Assembly: GCA_949358305.1 (NCBI GenBank)
Contig: OX442314.1
Location: 31,667,118-31,731,117, forward strand
DNA length: 64,000 bases
Source: Strigamia acuminata
Taxonomy: Eukaryota; Arthropoda; Chilopoda; Geophilomorpha; Linotaeniidae
Direction of reading: 5' to 3'
The position numbers and the translations under genes were made by a program. Below are positions 54,337 to 64,000 of the stretch, piece by piece. Each line of letters begins with the position of its first letter. The stretch's first letter is position 1. The notes below the pieces were generated by a model that saw only the letters and a list, made by a program, of their open reading frames with translations, did no database searches and was not told the origin of the DNA.

Positions 54337-54817
54337 TTACTTTGCTGGTTTGTTTACAACTGTTTGTGCCCTTCGTTTGGCTTTTTCAGCTCTGTCAGAG
54401 TCCAAATTTAACAACTTTGGAGCATTAGGAATTTTAAATATGGTTGGCTCAGCGTTGTGGATTAATCTGTTTTTTTTTTTCCCGGTTCATAAACTGTGAG
54501 AGTTCAAAGTGCTCAGCACACAACACCATGCCTTTTTTGTTCAGAGTTGAAATATTTATACCGCTTAGATCTTGTCTTTTGCTGTTTCCCAGCCAGCGTT
54601 TACATCTGTCTTAAAAAAATTGTATGTATGTAATGAAAATATTTATTACAGATTTAAATTTATTAATAAAAAAAAACACTTTTAAGAATAAATACATTTC
54701 TGCATTAAATTACCTTTCTTCATCTTTAGGGAACCTAAAAAAGGATAAATTTGTATTTTTTCCTCTGTTGTTATTGCACTCAAGTGCACTGCAATGCTCC
54801 CCTTTGCTAATTTTCAT
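54337..54817 (-). CDS. THAP zinc finger of the P-element-like transposase (two exons)
   Basis: Exon 1 (54817-54714) encodes the C-x4-C start (CSALEC) and FFRFPKDEER. A 108-bp intron (54713-54606, GTAATTT donor, TTAAGACAG acceptor) splits the arginine codon in phase 2. Exon 2 (54605-54337) begins C-K-R-W and carries VLCAEHFELSQFMNREKK (C-x2-H) and NAEPTIF, equivalent to the THAP AVPTIF box. All four C2CH ligands are present and the splice is exact. The frame stops at 54337, before the catalytic part, so either more splicing or a lesion lies between. It binds the transposon ends in the family. Confidence 0.82.
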
Positions 54818-54819
54818 GA

Positions 54820-55430
54820 TCAATAAATGAAGAATGAAATACACAATGAAATCACTAATCCACGGACAATCCTTTGTCTTTATTAACAAAAAAACCAAAA
54901 CCAAAACCAAAATTAATTCGGTGCTGCCTAATTGTGGCGAAATTACAAAATATTTACAGAAAATCGCTTTTTGAATTGTCTTCTATATGCGGGTAATGAG
55001 TTTCTCTACGCATTCCGCTAGGGGATATCCCATAATGGCTGGAACCGGAAGTGAGGCGGAGTGTCGCTTCTGTACTATTCTGTGGCCTAACGCCGATCCA
55101 CAGATGAAAACACTCACTATACAGTAATTCCCGAATCCAGCACAAAAATACAGTACATAAGAGTCCACAAACCGCTAATAATGCTCCACACACAAAAATC
55201 CAGCCAGAACACTGAAAAATAGCGAAAATCAACTCCAGAAACAGGGGCGAAAAGGGACAAACACTTGAAGTTAAATAATATTTACAATTGACAAAACTAA
55301 AATTATTGTGTTCAGTGTAAACTGATTTTTTCCTCATTCATTCTACTCAATTCTATTCGTATGTGATTCATGGTCACGCCATCCCCTCTTGTAAATTTAC
55401 TCCCCATATCAGTTATCAATTATTGAATGA
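54820..55430. other. no recognised gene
   Basis: A 127-residue minus-strand frame (54954-55337) is Cys/Leu-rich and shows no domain. It is probably chance. Confidence 0.3.
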
Positions 55431-55432
55431 TC

Positions 55433-55625
55433 TGTTAGTGATGTGGGTTGACTTGAAGGAGAGACTCGGAGCACGTCTTACTCTATGGTCTATGGGTGGC
55501 TTTATTCGGACTGGGGGTTAAAACTGTATACATGGGGTGGTCATGGTTATATGTCACTACACATGTGGCACCACACTACAGAATACCACATTGCAATATT
55601 TCAATGTAAACACAACATTCCAACA
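55433..55625. mobile_element. 193-bp solo LTR with 5-bp target duplication
   Basis: The segment begins TGTTAG, ends CCAACA and is flanked by TGATC on both sides (55428-55432 and 55626-55630). The ends and size match the solo LTR at 34088-34282, but the inner sequence differs, so it is a related but distinct family. Confidence 0.88.
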
Positions 55626-55630
55626 TGATC

Positions 55631-56700
55631 GATGTGTTTGCTTTTAATTTTAATTCTGATAAAAGTATTAATTCTGAATCAAGCAAATTATGCAACATAA
55701 CTGGAATAGAAAAATTTTGTTTTTTGGAATTCAAAGAAGCAATTCCATGAAAAAAGGATGATAGCTGAAATCACTCCCCAATGAGTGTGCATGAAGGGGG
55801 CAAGGTCAAAGTACCGACTCCAACGCCAAGTGTTTTCAAAGTTTTTATACTTCCATATCCTTCTTCTTGAGGACAATTTACGAAAACCTTTTGTTCATAT
55901 GCAATACTATACATAATCCTTCTTTATTTAGCTGATAAAAAGTTGGCAAATGACCCAAAATTACTTTTCTTTCACAACTCTTTGAAATGATATTTATATC
56001 TCCTAAAAACAAGGCATATTCACAACTTTTATATAGATATCTTAAAATGGAACCTTCAGGTGTACACACTTGAAATCGATATTTTTGACACTTTGCTACA
56101 GCATGACACAAACACACACATGACACACTGTACTATGTATGCTATGACTAAACGCTATTCAAATGACAAAAATTTAACACTAATAAGATAATATTACTAA
56201 CAAAGATTAGAAAAGTATTTTTAAAAAATGGTATATAAACAAAAAAATGGAAATCTTACACAATGGCGAACATCATAAATTAAACATTCCTGCACTCAAA
56301 AAGCCTTTCCAATGGCGAATTTCGGAGATTCGCCCTTAGGCGATTTGCCGTTGGAACGGGTATACGTTATCAATCGGCAAGTATTGGTAATGTGCAGTGA
56401 TTACGTGATGTCAAGTGTTTGCGAAGAAATGATGTGCATCGATATGATCTTTAGACCTCTACTGATTTTTTAATTATATAAAATTAAAATTCAATTTAAT
56501 CAGGATGAGTAAAATGTCTTGCCATCATTTTAAATTTCCTTAAAATTCCAATGGAGGAATAATAATCTTCTTTCTCATCTTTTTCAAATTGGGAGAAAAG
56601 ACTTGAACAGCAATCTCAACCATTTTTGAATCATAAAGTATAAAGCTGAAGTCTCACTATTCACAATAAGTGTATGCAGGAAAGGTGGGTTAAAAGTGTT
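55631..56700. other. AT-rich stretch without recognised gene
   Basis: A small palindromic cluster with ATGGCGAAT and ATTCGCC arms lies near 56310-56365. No coding match. Confidence 0.35.
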
Positions 56701-56904
56701 GTTGTTGTTTTGGGTCACTTTGATCCGATAGGCCCAAAAGGCAAGTAAATTTCCGAATGAGGGTTCCACCGCCAGTTGTGTGCCCACTTGGTGATTGACC
56801 CATGCCGAGCACGCATCGAGGCTGAGCGTACAATAAACCTTTTTACCATTTTACAGGTATTTATAACAAACGCTCATTCTTTTCGCATCCGATTATCTAA
56901 CAAA

Positions 56905-56915
56905 GGGTTACGGGC
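56905..56915 (+). other. possible copia primer-binding site
   Basis: GGGTTACGGGC lies 146 bp before the copia gag start and resembles the copia-type site that pairs with an initiator-tRNA fragment (GGTTATGGGC). A TAACA just upstream (56898-56902) could end the 5' LTR. Confidence 0.35.
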
Positions 56916-57060
56916 TACAGTATGTAAAAACGTGAGTTTTTAAACCAGAAAATATTAAGATTCGGGCATTTTTGGACACTGATCGCTGACTGACCACGAA
57001 GTGTTAAGCCTAATAAAAATCGAGAAAATTTTTGGTGGTTTAACGATAAAGTGTAGAAGA

Positions 57061-57680
57061 TGACGGATTCAGATTCGATGCGGATTGAGCGATTGGACGA
57101 GGACAATTACGCCACGTGGGCTTTTAAATTAAAAATTTATTTGAAAAAATCCGAATGGTGGACGGTCCTTGTTGATGACAGACCAACAAGTGGGACGACG
57201 GCGGACATGAGAAATGCATGGCATGGCACGAACGAAAAGGCCATGAATGCAATTGTACAATCGCTATCTCCTGCATAAACTGTTTATGTGATAAATGCGA
57301 AAACAACGAGACAGTATTGGGAAAAATTGGAGGAGGTCCACCTAGGCAGGGCGAGGCAGCGGCAAACAGAATTATTTTAGAAGGAGTACGTACGTCGTAC
57401 GTGCCATGACTTTTGAGTGGAACTGGCTGTAACCATTACATATCTTAAGAATCGCTTTCTACATGCAACCCGGGGCAATCGAACACCTTACAATGTTTTT
57501 TACGATAGAAAAGTGTTCGTAAGACACTTAAGGTGCATTGGAGCCAAGACGTACAGTAAGTATGTGCATATTCCGGCACAATCGCGTAAGAGCAAATTGG
57601 AATCAAAAGTTTGGGCCGGACAATAACAGAGGATATAGTCTGGTACAAGAAAAACAAACTTGTTATTGTATCCAAACTTA
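57061..57680 (+). pseudogene. Ty1/copia gag-integrase fragment, copy 2
   Basis: From ATG 57061, IERLDEDNYATWAFKLKIYL and KKSEWWTVLVDD form a typical copia gag N-terminus. The frame stops at 57278 where copy 1 reads on (SPA-stop versus SPEQ). After the same internal deletion as copy 1, NRTPYNVFYDRK, HIPAQSRKSKLESKVWAG and nearby residues are the C-terminal integrase region. The deletion removes protease, the integrase core and RT. Confidence 0.8.
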
Positions 57681-57993
57681 TGAAAATATTAGAAGACGTT
57701 TTCTGGCATGAGGGAGATGAGATCTGTCAACAAAGATTTCAAATAAATCAACTTGTCAATTGTGCTTAATTCCGTATTTTATGTGGGAAAACTCCAATTG
57801 TCCATTGAATGGATTTATTTTCAGTTGTGGCAGTTTCGGTTTCTGTTGAACTGGTTGGGCTGGTTGGGTGTGGTGATCAATCATCCCGGTTTTTAATTTC
57901 GTCCAGTGTCCTGTTTGCCTTTATTTTCCATCTCGTGGCCTTTTTTTGGTAGTCTTCGCACACAGTTGCATCTGTAGCCAGCTCTGTCTCGTC
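57227..57993. repeat. 0.8-kb segmental duplication, unit 2
   Basis: Partner of 51379-52170, beginning CACGAACGAAAAGGCC and ending near GTCTCGTCC. Confidence 0.8.
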
Positions 57994-58162
57994 CATGCAC
58001 GCATTCATCGGCCAATTTTAAACCACGAATGAGTTCGACTAACCGATGTCGTACTGTTTCCACTTCAATTACAGCTTTTGCTGCGATGTAGCCTTTAGTT
58101 TTTGCGATGGTTTTTGTGATGGTGGACCGGATGACCTTTCTTTTTCGTTTGGCTGCATCCAT
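57893..58162 (-). pseudogene. BEL/Pao-like gag N-terminal piece
   Basis: From ATG 58162 the frame reads MDAAKRKRKVIRSTITKTIA followed by a helix (EVETVRHRLVELIRGLKLAD). This resembles the basic start and first helices of BEL/Pao gag. It ends after 89 residues. Its downstream half is shared with 52020-52170. Element C inserted 43 bp upstream of its start. Confidence 0.4.
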
Positions 58163-58205
58163 GGTAAAATTCCGCGTGGTGATGTGGTTATTCCGAGTGA
58201 TGTAT

Positions 58206-58828
58206 TGTGAGTGTTCGGACGGACGCCACGTGGTCGGGGGAGAGCCACGGAGGCGCTGGACGCAACACACACGATAAAACAAACCACGAAATACACGGAG
58301 ACACAATATAGTTTTAGTTATGGCTTTATTGGATGTCTAGGGGTATGATTGTAGTGTCCCATAGTGTATTTCCCAAGGCGGCGGTTCCTTCGAACCGTCC
58401 CTAATCAGACCGCGTGGCACGGCGGCCATCGGCCGCCATGACACACGAGGTCGGTAATCGGTTTTGGGCCACGCCGCCGAAGTTACGGTTAACGTCCGGC
58501 GGACGTGGCGCAACTGGACGCTCAGGTCCCGGCGGGCGATATCATCGCCACGCCGATAGTTTGGGTTATCTCAATAGCCAGTTTCGGAGGCGGTCGCAAC
58601 ACGACCGTTCGCCTTGCTGGTTGATCAACAACTCTCTTGTCCCTACGGGGACCAACCACTTCCGGAAGGGCGACTTCCGGGGCCCGATCCTGCTTGACCA
58701 AAGGCCCGCAGCTCCACCTGGTTGCGGGGGACCGCAACAGGCTGCGCGAGATACGAGAGGCGCTGGAGCTGCGCCAAGTGCATTGCCGTTGCAGTGCAGC
58801 GACCCGTGCGCAGGGGCAGCTGGTCACA
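58206..58828 (-). repeat. 3' LTR of element C
   Basis: It is 623 bp, the same length as A's LTRs, with a few substitutions (for example TTTATTGG for TTTATTAG near 58328). Confidence 0.95.
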
Positions 58829-58842
58829 TTTCCCCCCCCTGG
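58829..58842 (-). other. polypurine tract of element C
   Basis: CCAGGGGGGGGAAA on the minus strand, identical to that of element A. Confidence 0.88.
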
Positions 58843-59327
58843 AAAAAGGTAAGTACGAGGGGGTACAACGCAATCACTGAAGTGGTTGTTGAAAGTTAAC
58901 ACATCGCATTACTTTTCTTTTTTCAGATTATCAGATGACCATATTTCGGACGAGCCATCAGCTAGAACGAAGATCACCGGTAGGAATGCACTTGGGAAAA
59001 TAACAACACTACAAAGGAACACACACACACTTACCCCCAGGATGGAAAAACTTGTACAATTTAAACACTATTGAAAAATAAAAATGTAAAATAACACTTG
59101 TAATTTAAAAATATATATGAATAAAAAACACTTTTTGAACTTTAAAATCTAACATTTGTAGTTATTGAATCCATTTAACATTAAAAGGTAAGTATGCTAA
59201 TTTTAACACTTTGGAATAATTAATAATAAAAAAAAACTTGTTTTGACAATAAAAAAAAATTATTTCTGGCACTATAAAAGTCTTAACAGGCTTGGCCAAA
59301 ATCTCCTTTAAAATGGCGGCGAAAACT

Positions 59328-60593
59328 TCACTGCAGCGATTTCCCCGGTGTGGGTGGCGTATCGTCGGTTTTTGGCTCTTCTTCAGTTTTGTCGTCGACG
59401 AATTCTTCTGCTAGCTTCTTGCGTGACTTCTTATTCGACTTCTTTTTCACGGCGGTAGCTTTGGGCTCGGGAACGACTGGCGGTGGTGGTGGCGGCGTGT
59501 GCGACTCCTCGTTCGGTGCGCCGTCAATCTGCATCGCGGTCTCGATCGTTGCTTCGGTGGCGACTACATTGTTGTCGCAAACTGGTGGAGGATCCGCGAA
59601 TCCCTGGAACACGACGTTCGTCGGGCGTTCTCCAACCATCGGCGGCATAATGACAGCCGGCGTCGCCGCTGTATTGGCACCAAACATCGTTTGCGGTAGT
59701 TGGCAGGCTGCTGGAAAAGCGATTGCGGCCGCCGTGGCTTTGGTCGGGATCAGGTTCACAATACCTTGGATTGGTTGAGGACCGTACTGTCCCGCCCAAG
59801 CTGTTCGTAGCTCATCGGGAGTTTTTTCCGTTTGAGCTGGGATTTTCTTAACGAGTGCGCGTGGTGCATTCGATGTGATTGTGGCCGATGGCGCAGTCAA
59901 TTGCTGATGAGCCGCTTTCTCGGCGTCTCTTTTCGCCATTCGGTCCTTATGGTCCGCGTGTTTTTTCGCTCTGTACCGAATTTTTGCTTCGGTGTTCACG
60001 CTTCGTTCACTCAACGTAGGATTTTCGATCGCCACAAGTCGTCGCATTTCCAGCAATTTCTCCGAAATGTTTGGACGGGCGGTCGGTGGTTGGTGAGGAG
60101 TTGGGGCGACGGTACTTTGTACGGTCGCTTTTGTCTCCTCGGCAGCCTTCTTTTTAAGCACAAATGGCTTATGTGGCGGACGAAGAACCTTCTGCGACGT
60201 CGTCGCTGCGGGTTTCTTCGTAGAAATATTGGTAGAGGCAGTCGGCGGCGGTTGAGAGCGTACGCTCTTTGTTGCCGTTTTCTGTCTTTTCTTTGGGGGT
60301 TCCGTCGGTGTGGCATTCGTCGCACTCGCTTGTTCCCTGTCTGCGACTTCCCTTTCGCGGTCTGTGCGCGATCGGACGCGCATCCAGTTAATTTGTCGGT
60401 GATGTTGTGGAATCGGCTGACCGGGCAGCGTCATGAACATGACGAACCATTCCTCGAGTGGTTGGTCCGCCAGAACGATTTCGTCTCCGCCGCAGTTCAT
60501 GCACGGGATCCGCGATAGATTCCACAGCGTGATGTAGCCGAAGCCGTTACAGATTGGGCACTGAACCCATTCGTTGTTTCGGTGATTTTCCAT
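59328..60593 (-). CDS. third ORF of element C: CxxCxGxG zinc protein
   Basis: The 421-residue protein is nearly the same as that of element A. It keeps both CxxC pairs (CPICNGFG and CMNC), the helix, the six-proline run, the lysine-rich segment and the TPGKSLQ end. It lacks one of the two APHQPPTAQ-type repeats, which accounts for the 9-residue difference. Substitutions cluster in the linker after residue 60, while the zinc region and C-terminal half are conserved. This is consistent with selection on those parts, though only two intact copies are visible. Confidence 0.85.
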   Translation of the reverse strand: MENHRNNEWVQCPICNGFGYITLWNLSRIPCMNCGGDEIVLADQPLEEWFVMFMTLPGQPIPQHHRQINWMRVRSRTDREREVADREQASATNATPTEPPKKRQKTATKSVRSQPPPTASTNISTKKPAATTSQKVLRPPHKPFVLKKKAAEETKATVQSTVAPTPHQPPTARPNISEKLLEMRRLVAIENPTLSERSVNTEAKIRYRAKKHADHKDRMAKRDAEKAAHQQLTAPSATITSNAPRALVKKIPAQTEKTPDELRTAWAGQYGPQPIQGIVNLIPTKATAAAIAFPAACQLPQTMFGANTAATPAVIMPPMVGERPTNVVFQGFADPPPVCDNNVVATEATIETAMQIDGAPNEESHTPPPPPPVVPEPKATAVKKKSNKKSRKKLAEEFVDDKTEEEPKTDDTPPTPGKSLQ

Positions 60594-60814
60594 CGTTTTT
60601 CCAATCTTTTCGTTTCGATTTTCCAGAGAAGTTCCACACGACTGGTCAGTGGCGATCGCAGCGAATAAGTGATTTGGACAACGAATGGTGGTGGCTAAGT
60701 ATAGAACCGGAAGACGTTTCGCGAACGTTTAATTGGCGTATGGACCGCAGATGTTTTGTAAACAGTCTGTGATTGGTCCAAATGGGTCTCCCGATTTGAA
60801 GTGTCACCTAGCGG

Positions 60815-63800
60815 TCAATCCCGATATCGGATCGGTAAAACGTGATTTCTCGAAGGTCTATTTGAGTCCGAATTTGGTTTTGGTCGAGCCGTCGTGGGTT
60901 TTTGTGAATCCACTTGTGGCAACAGCAAGGGTTTTATTCTTTTTGGTTTCCCAAAAGGTTTTACTGGTGTTGGCAACTTAGTTGCGATACCAGATTCCGT
61001 TGGTTGCACTGGAGTTGGCAATATTGTTGCTGTTCCAGTGTCCACAGGTTGGTTTTCAAGAACTTCTTCATCTTCCTTATCTAAAATGGGCCATTCAGCC
61101 TTTTCTTCTGAGGGGATGAATCTCCTGAGTTTTACAATGTTGTGTGTACCCCTCGCTTGCAAAGTTATTGGTTTCGCAAGGGCATACGCATTGTTGTTAA
61201 AGACTTTAGTTATTACATAAGGTCCTTCAAAGCGATCCTCAAGGGACGCAGCATATCGATTAGCAGCATTGGACAATGGGTGGGTCTTTAGTAGAACCAA
61301 GTCTCCAATTTCGAACTTATCGTCGCTGCGGTGTTGATCGTAGTAAGTTTTCTGTTTTGCTTGGGCCAGACTCTTATTTTTAAGAGCTGCAGCAATCAGA
61401 GTACGGTGTCTAGCGACTAGCATTCTGACAGCGTCGTAGGGCCTATTTGGGTCGAATGGGGTGTCATAAGACACATCTCGATTATCCCAAAATGGTCGCA
61501 ATTCCCTGCCATACGTCAGCATTGCTGGTGTAAAACCGGTAGACACATTTGGGGCAGAATGCAAAGCAAAATTTATCTGGTCGATGCATCTGTCCCAGTG
61601 ATCGTGCTCAAATGTAAAAATTCGAAGCATAATCTTGATATTCCTGTTTACGCGCTCAGTCAGGTTAGTCTGGGGATGGTAAGGCGTTGCTTTAATTGGC
61701 ACAACCCCTGCATCGTCACAGAGAGTCTGAAACACGTCAGAAATGAATTGGGGGCCATTATCGCTCAACATGAAACGGGGGCACCCATGACAGCTGAAAA
61801 ATCGTTTTAAAATTGGTGCAATTGCAGTCATTTTGGCGGATCTCAGCGGTGTAGCTTCCATCCAGCCGGTGGCATAATCCACCACAACTAGAATGAAGCG
61901 ATTTCTGTTCGAGGTTCTAGGTAATGGACCTATTAGATCGATTCCTATCTTCTCAAAACGACCAATTTTTGGAGAAGTTGGGACCATCAATCCCTTTGGT
62001 TTTCTCTGAATCGGTTTGCAGCGTTGGCAGCGATTGCAGCTTGCTACATGAAGTTTTACTTCTTTTTGCATGCCAGGCCAGAAATAAACTCTTTTCAATC
62101 GCTCTAGAGTTACTTCAACTCCTCCGTGACCAGCCATCGGATGGTCGTGAATTAGTTGAAGTGCTGCGAGTTGCAGAGATGGTGGAATAAAGATTTTAAA
62201 TCCAATTCCCAAATCCTCTTCCTCCACAAAGAAATCAGTTTTAAAGGGTGCATAAATAATAAGCATTCCTTTTCTAGTGAGTGTGCAGTCGTACTGCCTT
62301 TCTTCCAAGAACTTAGGAAGTTCTGGTCGAGGTTGTCCATCATCCAATTCCAACCATTCGATTAGTTTTGAAAGATGTTTATCTGCACGCTGCTGTAATA
62401 TAATGTTCTCGAAAGACATCGGGTAATCGGTCTCATTTGTGAGATAAGCTAGAGCAACAGGCTCTATAATCTCTGTTAGAGTTGCTTTTCCTTCTAACGG
62501 ATTGCCATTATCAAGAGAGACTCTGGATAAGGCATCCGCGACTTGATTGTCGGTGCCTTTTCGGTACTTGATGGTGAAATTTTCATTCTGCAATTTCATT
62601 GCCCACCTAGCCAGTCTTCCAGCTGGGTTTTCCATTGTCATGAGAAATCTCAGAGCATGATGGTCAGTCTCAACTTGGTACTCAGAATATTCAATGTATG
62701 GTTTGAACTTATCAACAGCCCAAACCACAGCTAAACATTCCAAATCAGTGGTGCTGTAGTTGTTTTCCGCGCCTTGCAGAGTTCTGCTGGCGTACGCAAC
62801 TGGTCTTAAAGCACCATGGTCATCCAGTTGCATGAGGACTGCACCGAGCCCGCCGCCACTAGCATCTGTATGGATGGTAAAGTTGCGAGCGAAATCAGGC
62901 AGAGGTAGCACAATTCCTTTTGCAAGCTGGTTTTTCAGATATTCGAAAGCAACATTGCACTCTTCAGACCATTCCCATTTTGTATCTTTCTTTAAAAGGG
63001 CAAAAAATGGTTTTTGAGTAATACTCAGTTTTGGAATTAGAGCAGCATAGAAACCCACCATCCCAATAAAACGCTGAAGCTGTTTTATACTGGAAGGGGT
63101 CGGATAATTTAAAATTGCTTCCACTTTGTCGTTGTTTGGGCTATAACCCCCATTTGACATCGTGAAACCAAGAAAGTTTAATTCTTCAGGGCAAATAAAT
63201 GACTTTGACGGACTCGCTGTCAATTTGTTTTTATCTAATTTTGACAATATGTCATCTAAATGCTGAAGGTGTTCTTCAAATGAGTCGCTAAAAATGATAA
63301 TATCATCGAGGTAAGCGAGTGCCCACTTGTGTTGTGCAGTTCCAAGAACTTGATCCATCATTCTTTGAAATGCACTGGGTGCATTGCACAGTCCGAAGGG
63401 CATACGAGTAAATTGGTATGTTCCATCAGAAGTAGAAAAAGCAGTTTTCTTCTTGTCACTTGATTTAAGTTTTATTTGGTAATAACCTTTAGTTAAATCC
63501 AAAGTAGAAAAGAACTTTTTTCCACCTAAACAGGCCAAAATCATAGAAATTGAGGGCATCTGGTAGACGTCCTTAATTGTGATCTTATTTAGCCAGCGAA
63601 AGTCAATACAGAGGCGGTACCCTCCGTCTTTCTTTGCAACAATCACGGGGGGATTTTTCTAACTCCCCTCGCAAGGTTCGGCCCAACCATCTCTCAGCAA
63701 TTCAGCAACCAATTCGCGATAAATCTCAGCTTTCTTGGGATTCATTGGTCGGTCTTTGCATCGAAATGAAGGTGCATCTCCAGTCGGAATTGGATGTTCC

Positions 63801-64000
63801 AACGTGGGGTGGCAGCCAGCTTTGTCACTAAACACATGTCTGTATTTTTCTACAAGAGTTAAGATTTGAGATCTCTGCCTTGGTGACAAATTGCTTTTTG
63901 CTAACAGTCTCTGGCTCAAATCAGCCGTGGAGACAGAAGGTGACTTTGATTCTGCAACCAAAGCATCCCATCGATCCATTATTGCATTTCCAAGTTCTTC
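60815..64000 (-). pseudogene. pol: pol of element C, with a nonsense codon in RT
   Basis: The frame matches element A from about residue 185 to the end. At 63661-63659 the tyrosine codon of GSYKNPPVIVAKK reads TAG instead of TAT (A: 16167-16165), cutting the protein before the RT catalytic core. Downstream, 943 residues stay open and keep YLDD, the RNase H DAS motif, HHCC and the integrase D-D-E. This single change looks recent. The N-terminal protease lies outside the window. Confidence 0.93.

Larger units (their letters stand above)
58206..64000 (-). mobile_element. Ty3/gypsy element C (A family), 5' part outside the window
   Basis: The 3' LTR, polypurine tract, third ORF and most of pol are present and close to element A at DNA level, including spacers. 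The left flank GTAT (58202-58205) is the candidate target duplication. A nonsense codon in RT (63661-63659) makes this copy defective as written. Confidence 0.95.

Overview
The window is eukaryotic, from an invertebrate animal, most likely an arthropod. The one clear host gene has short introns (60 and 66 bp) with GT-AG ends. The rest is dominated by metazoan transposable elements: Ty3/gypsy, BEL/Pao, Ty1/copia, P-element-like, Tc1-like and MULE-like. I saw no bacterial operons, tRNA, rRNA or CRISPR. The species cannot be named from this sequence.

Region 1 (1-4455, minus strand) is a BTB-BACK-Kelch (Kelch-like) gene cut off by the window start. It is unusual in having about 1000 charged, low-complexity residues between the BACK domain and the first Kelch repeat.

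Region 2 (5898-24519) is a nest of two related Ty3/gypsy elements on the minus strand. Element B has two 630-bp LTRs that look identical and a TTTT target duplication, but its interior is deleted and rearranged. Element A (10690-21499) is full length, with open gag, pol and a third ORF, 623-bp LTRs and a GTGT target duplication. It inserted into B a few bases after B's gag start codon. A third member of the A family, element C (58206 to the window end), carries one nonsense codon in pol. The third ORF lies between pol and the 3' LTR and encodes a CxxCxGxG-type zinc protein with no envelope features.

Region 3 (24520-58205) is a patchwork of decayed mobile elements and broken genes. It holds a dispersed 1.1-kb repeat pair, a pair of overlapping helical and coiled-coil ORFs of unknown family (possibly an old viral nucleoprotein-like insertion), and a MULE-like fragment. 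It also holds several broken copies of a gene with two PC4/p15-like domains, an AT-rich satellite, a TRAF/MATH fragment, two solo LTRs with exact 5-bp target duplications, and remnants of gypsy, BEL/Pao, copia and Tc1 elements. A P-element-like transposase retains a correctly spliced THAP finger. There are also Ulp1-like and YqaJ-like ORFs, and an 0.8-kb segmental duplication joining copia and BEL-like pieces.

Functionally, element A carries what an autonomous retrotransposon needs: LTRs, primer site, gag, protease-RT-RNase H-integrase and polypurine tract. Element B lacks a usable pol, so its recent movement implies help in trans. Most other entries are relics. The Kelch-like gene is the only likely intact host gene, and it is incomplete here.
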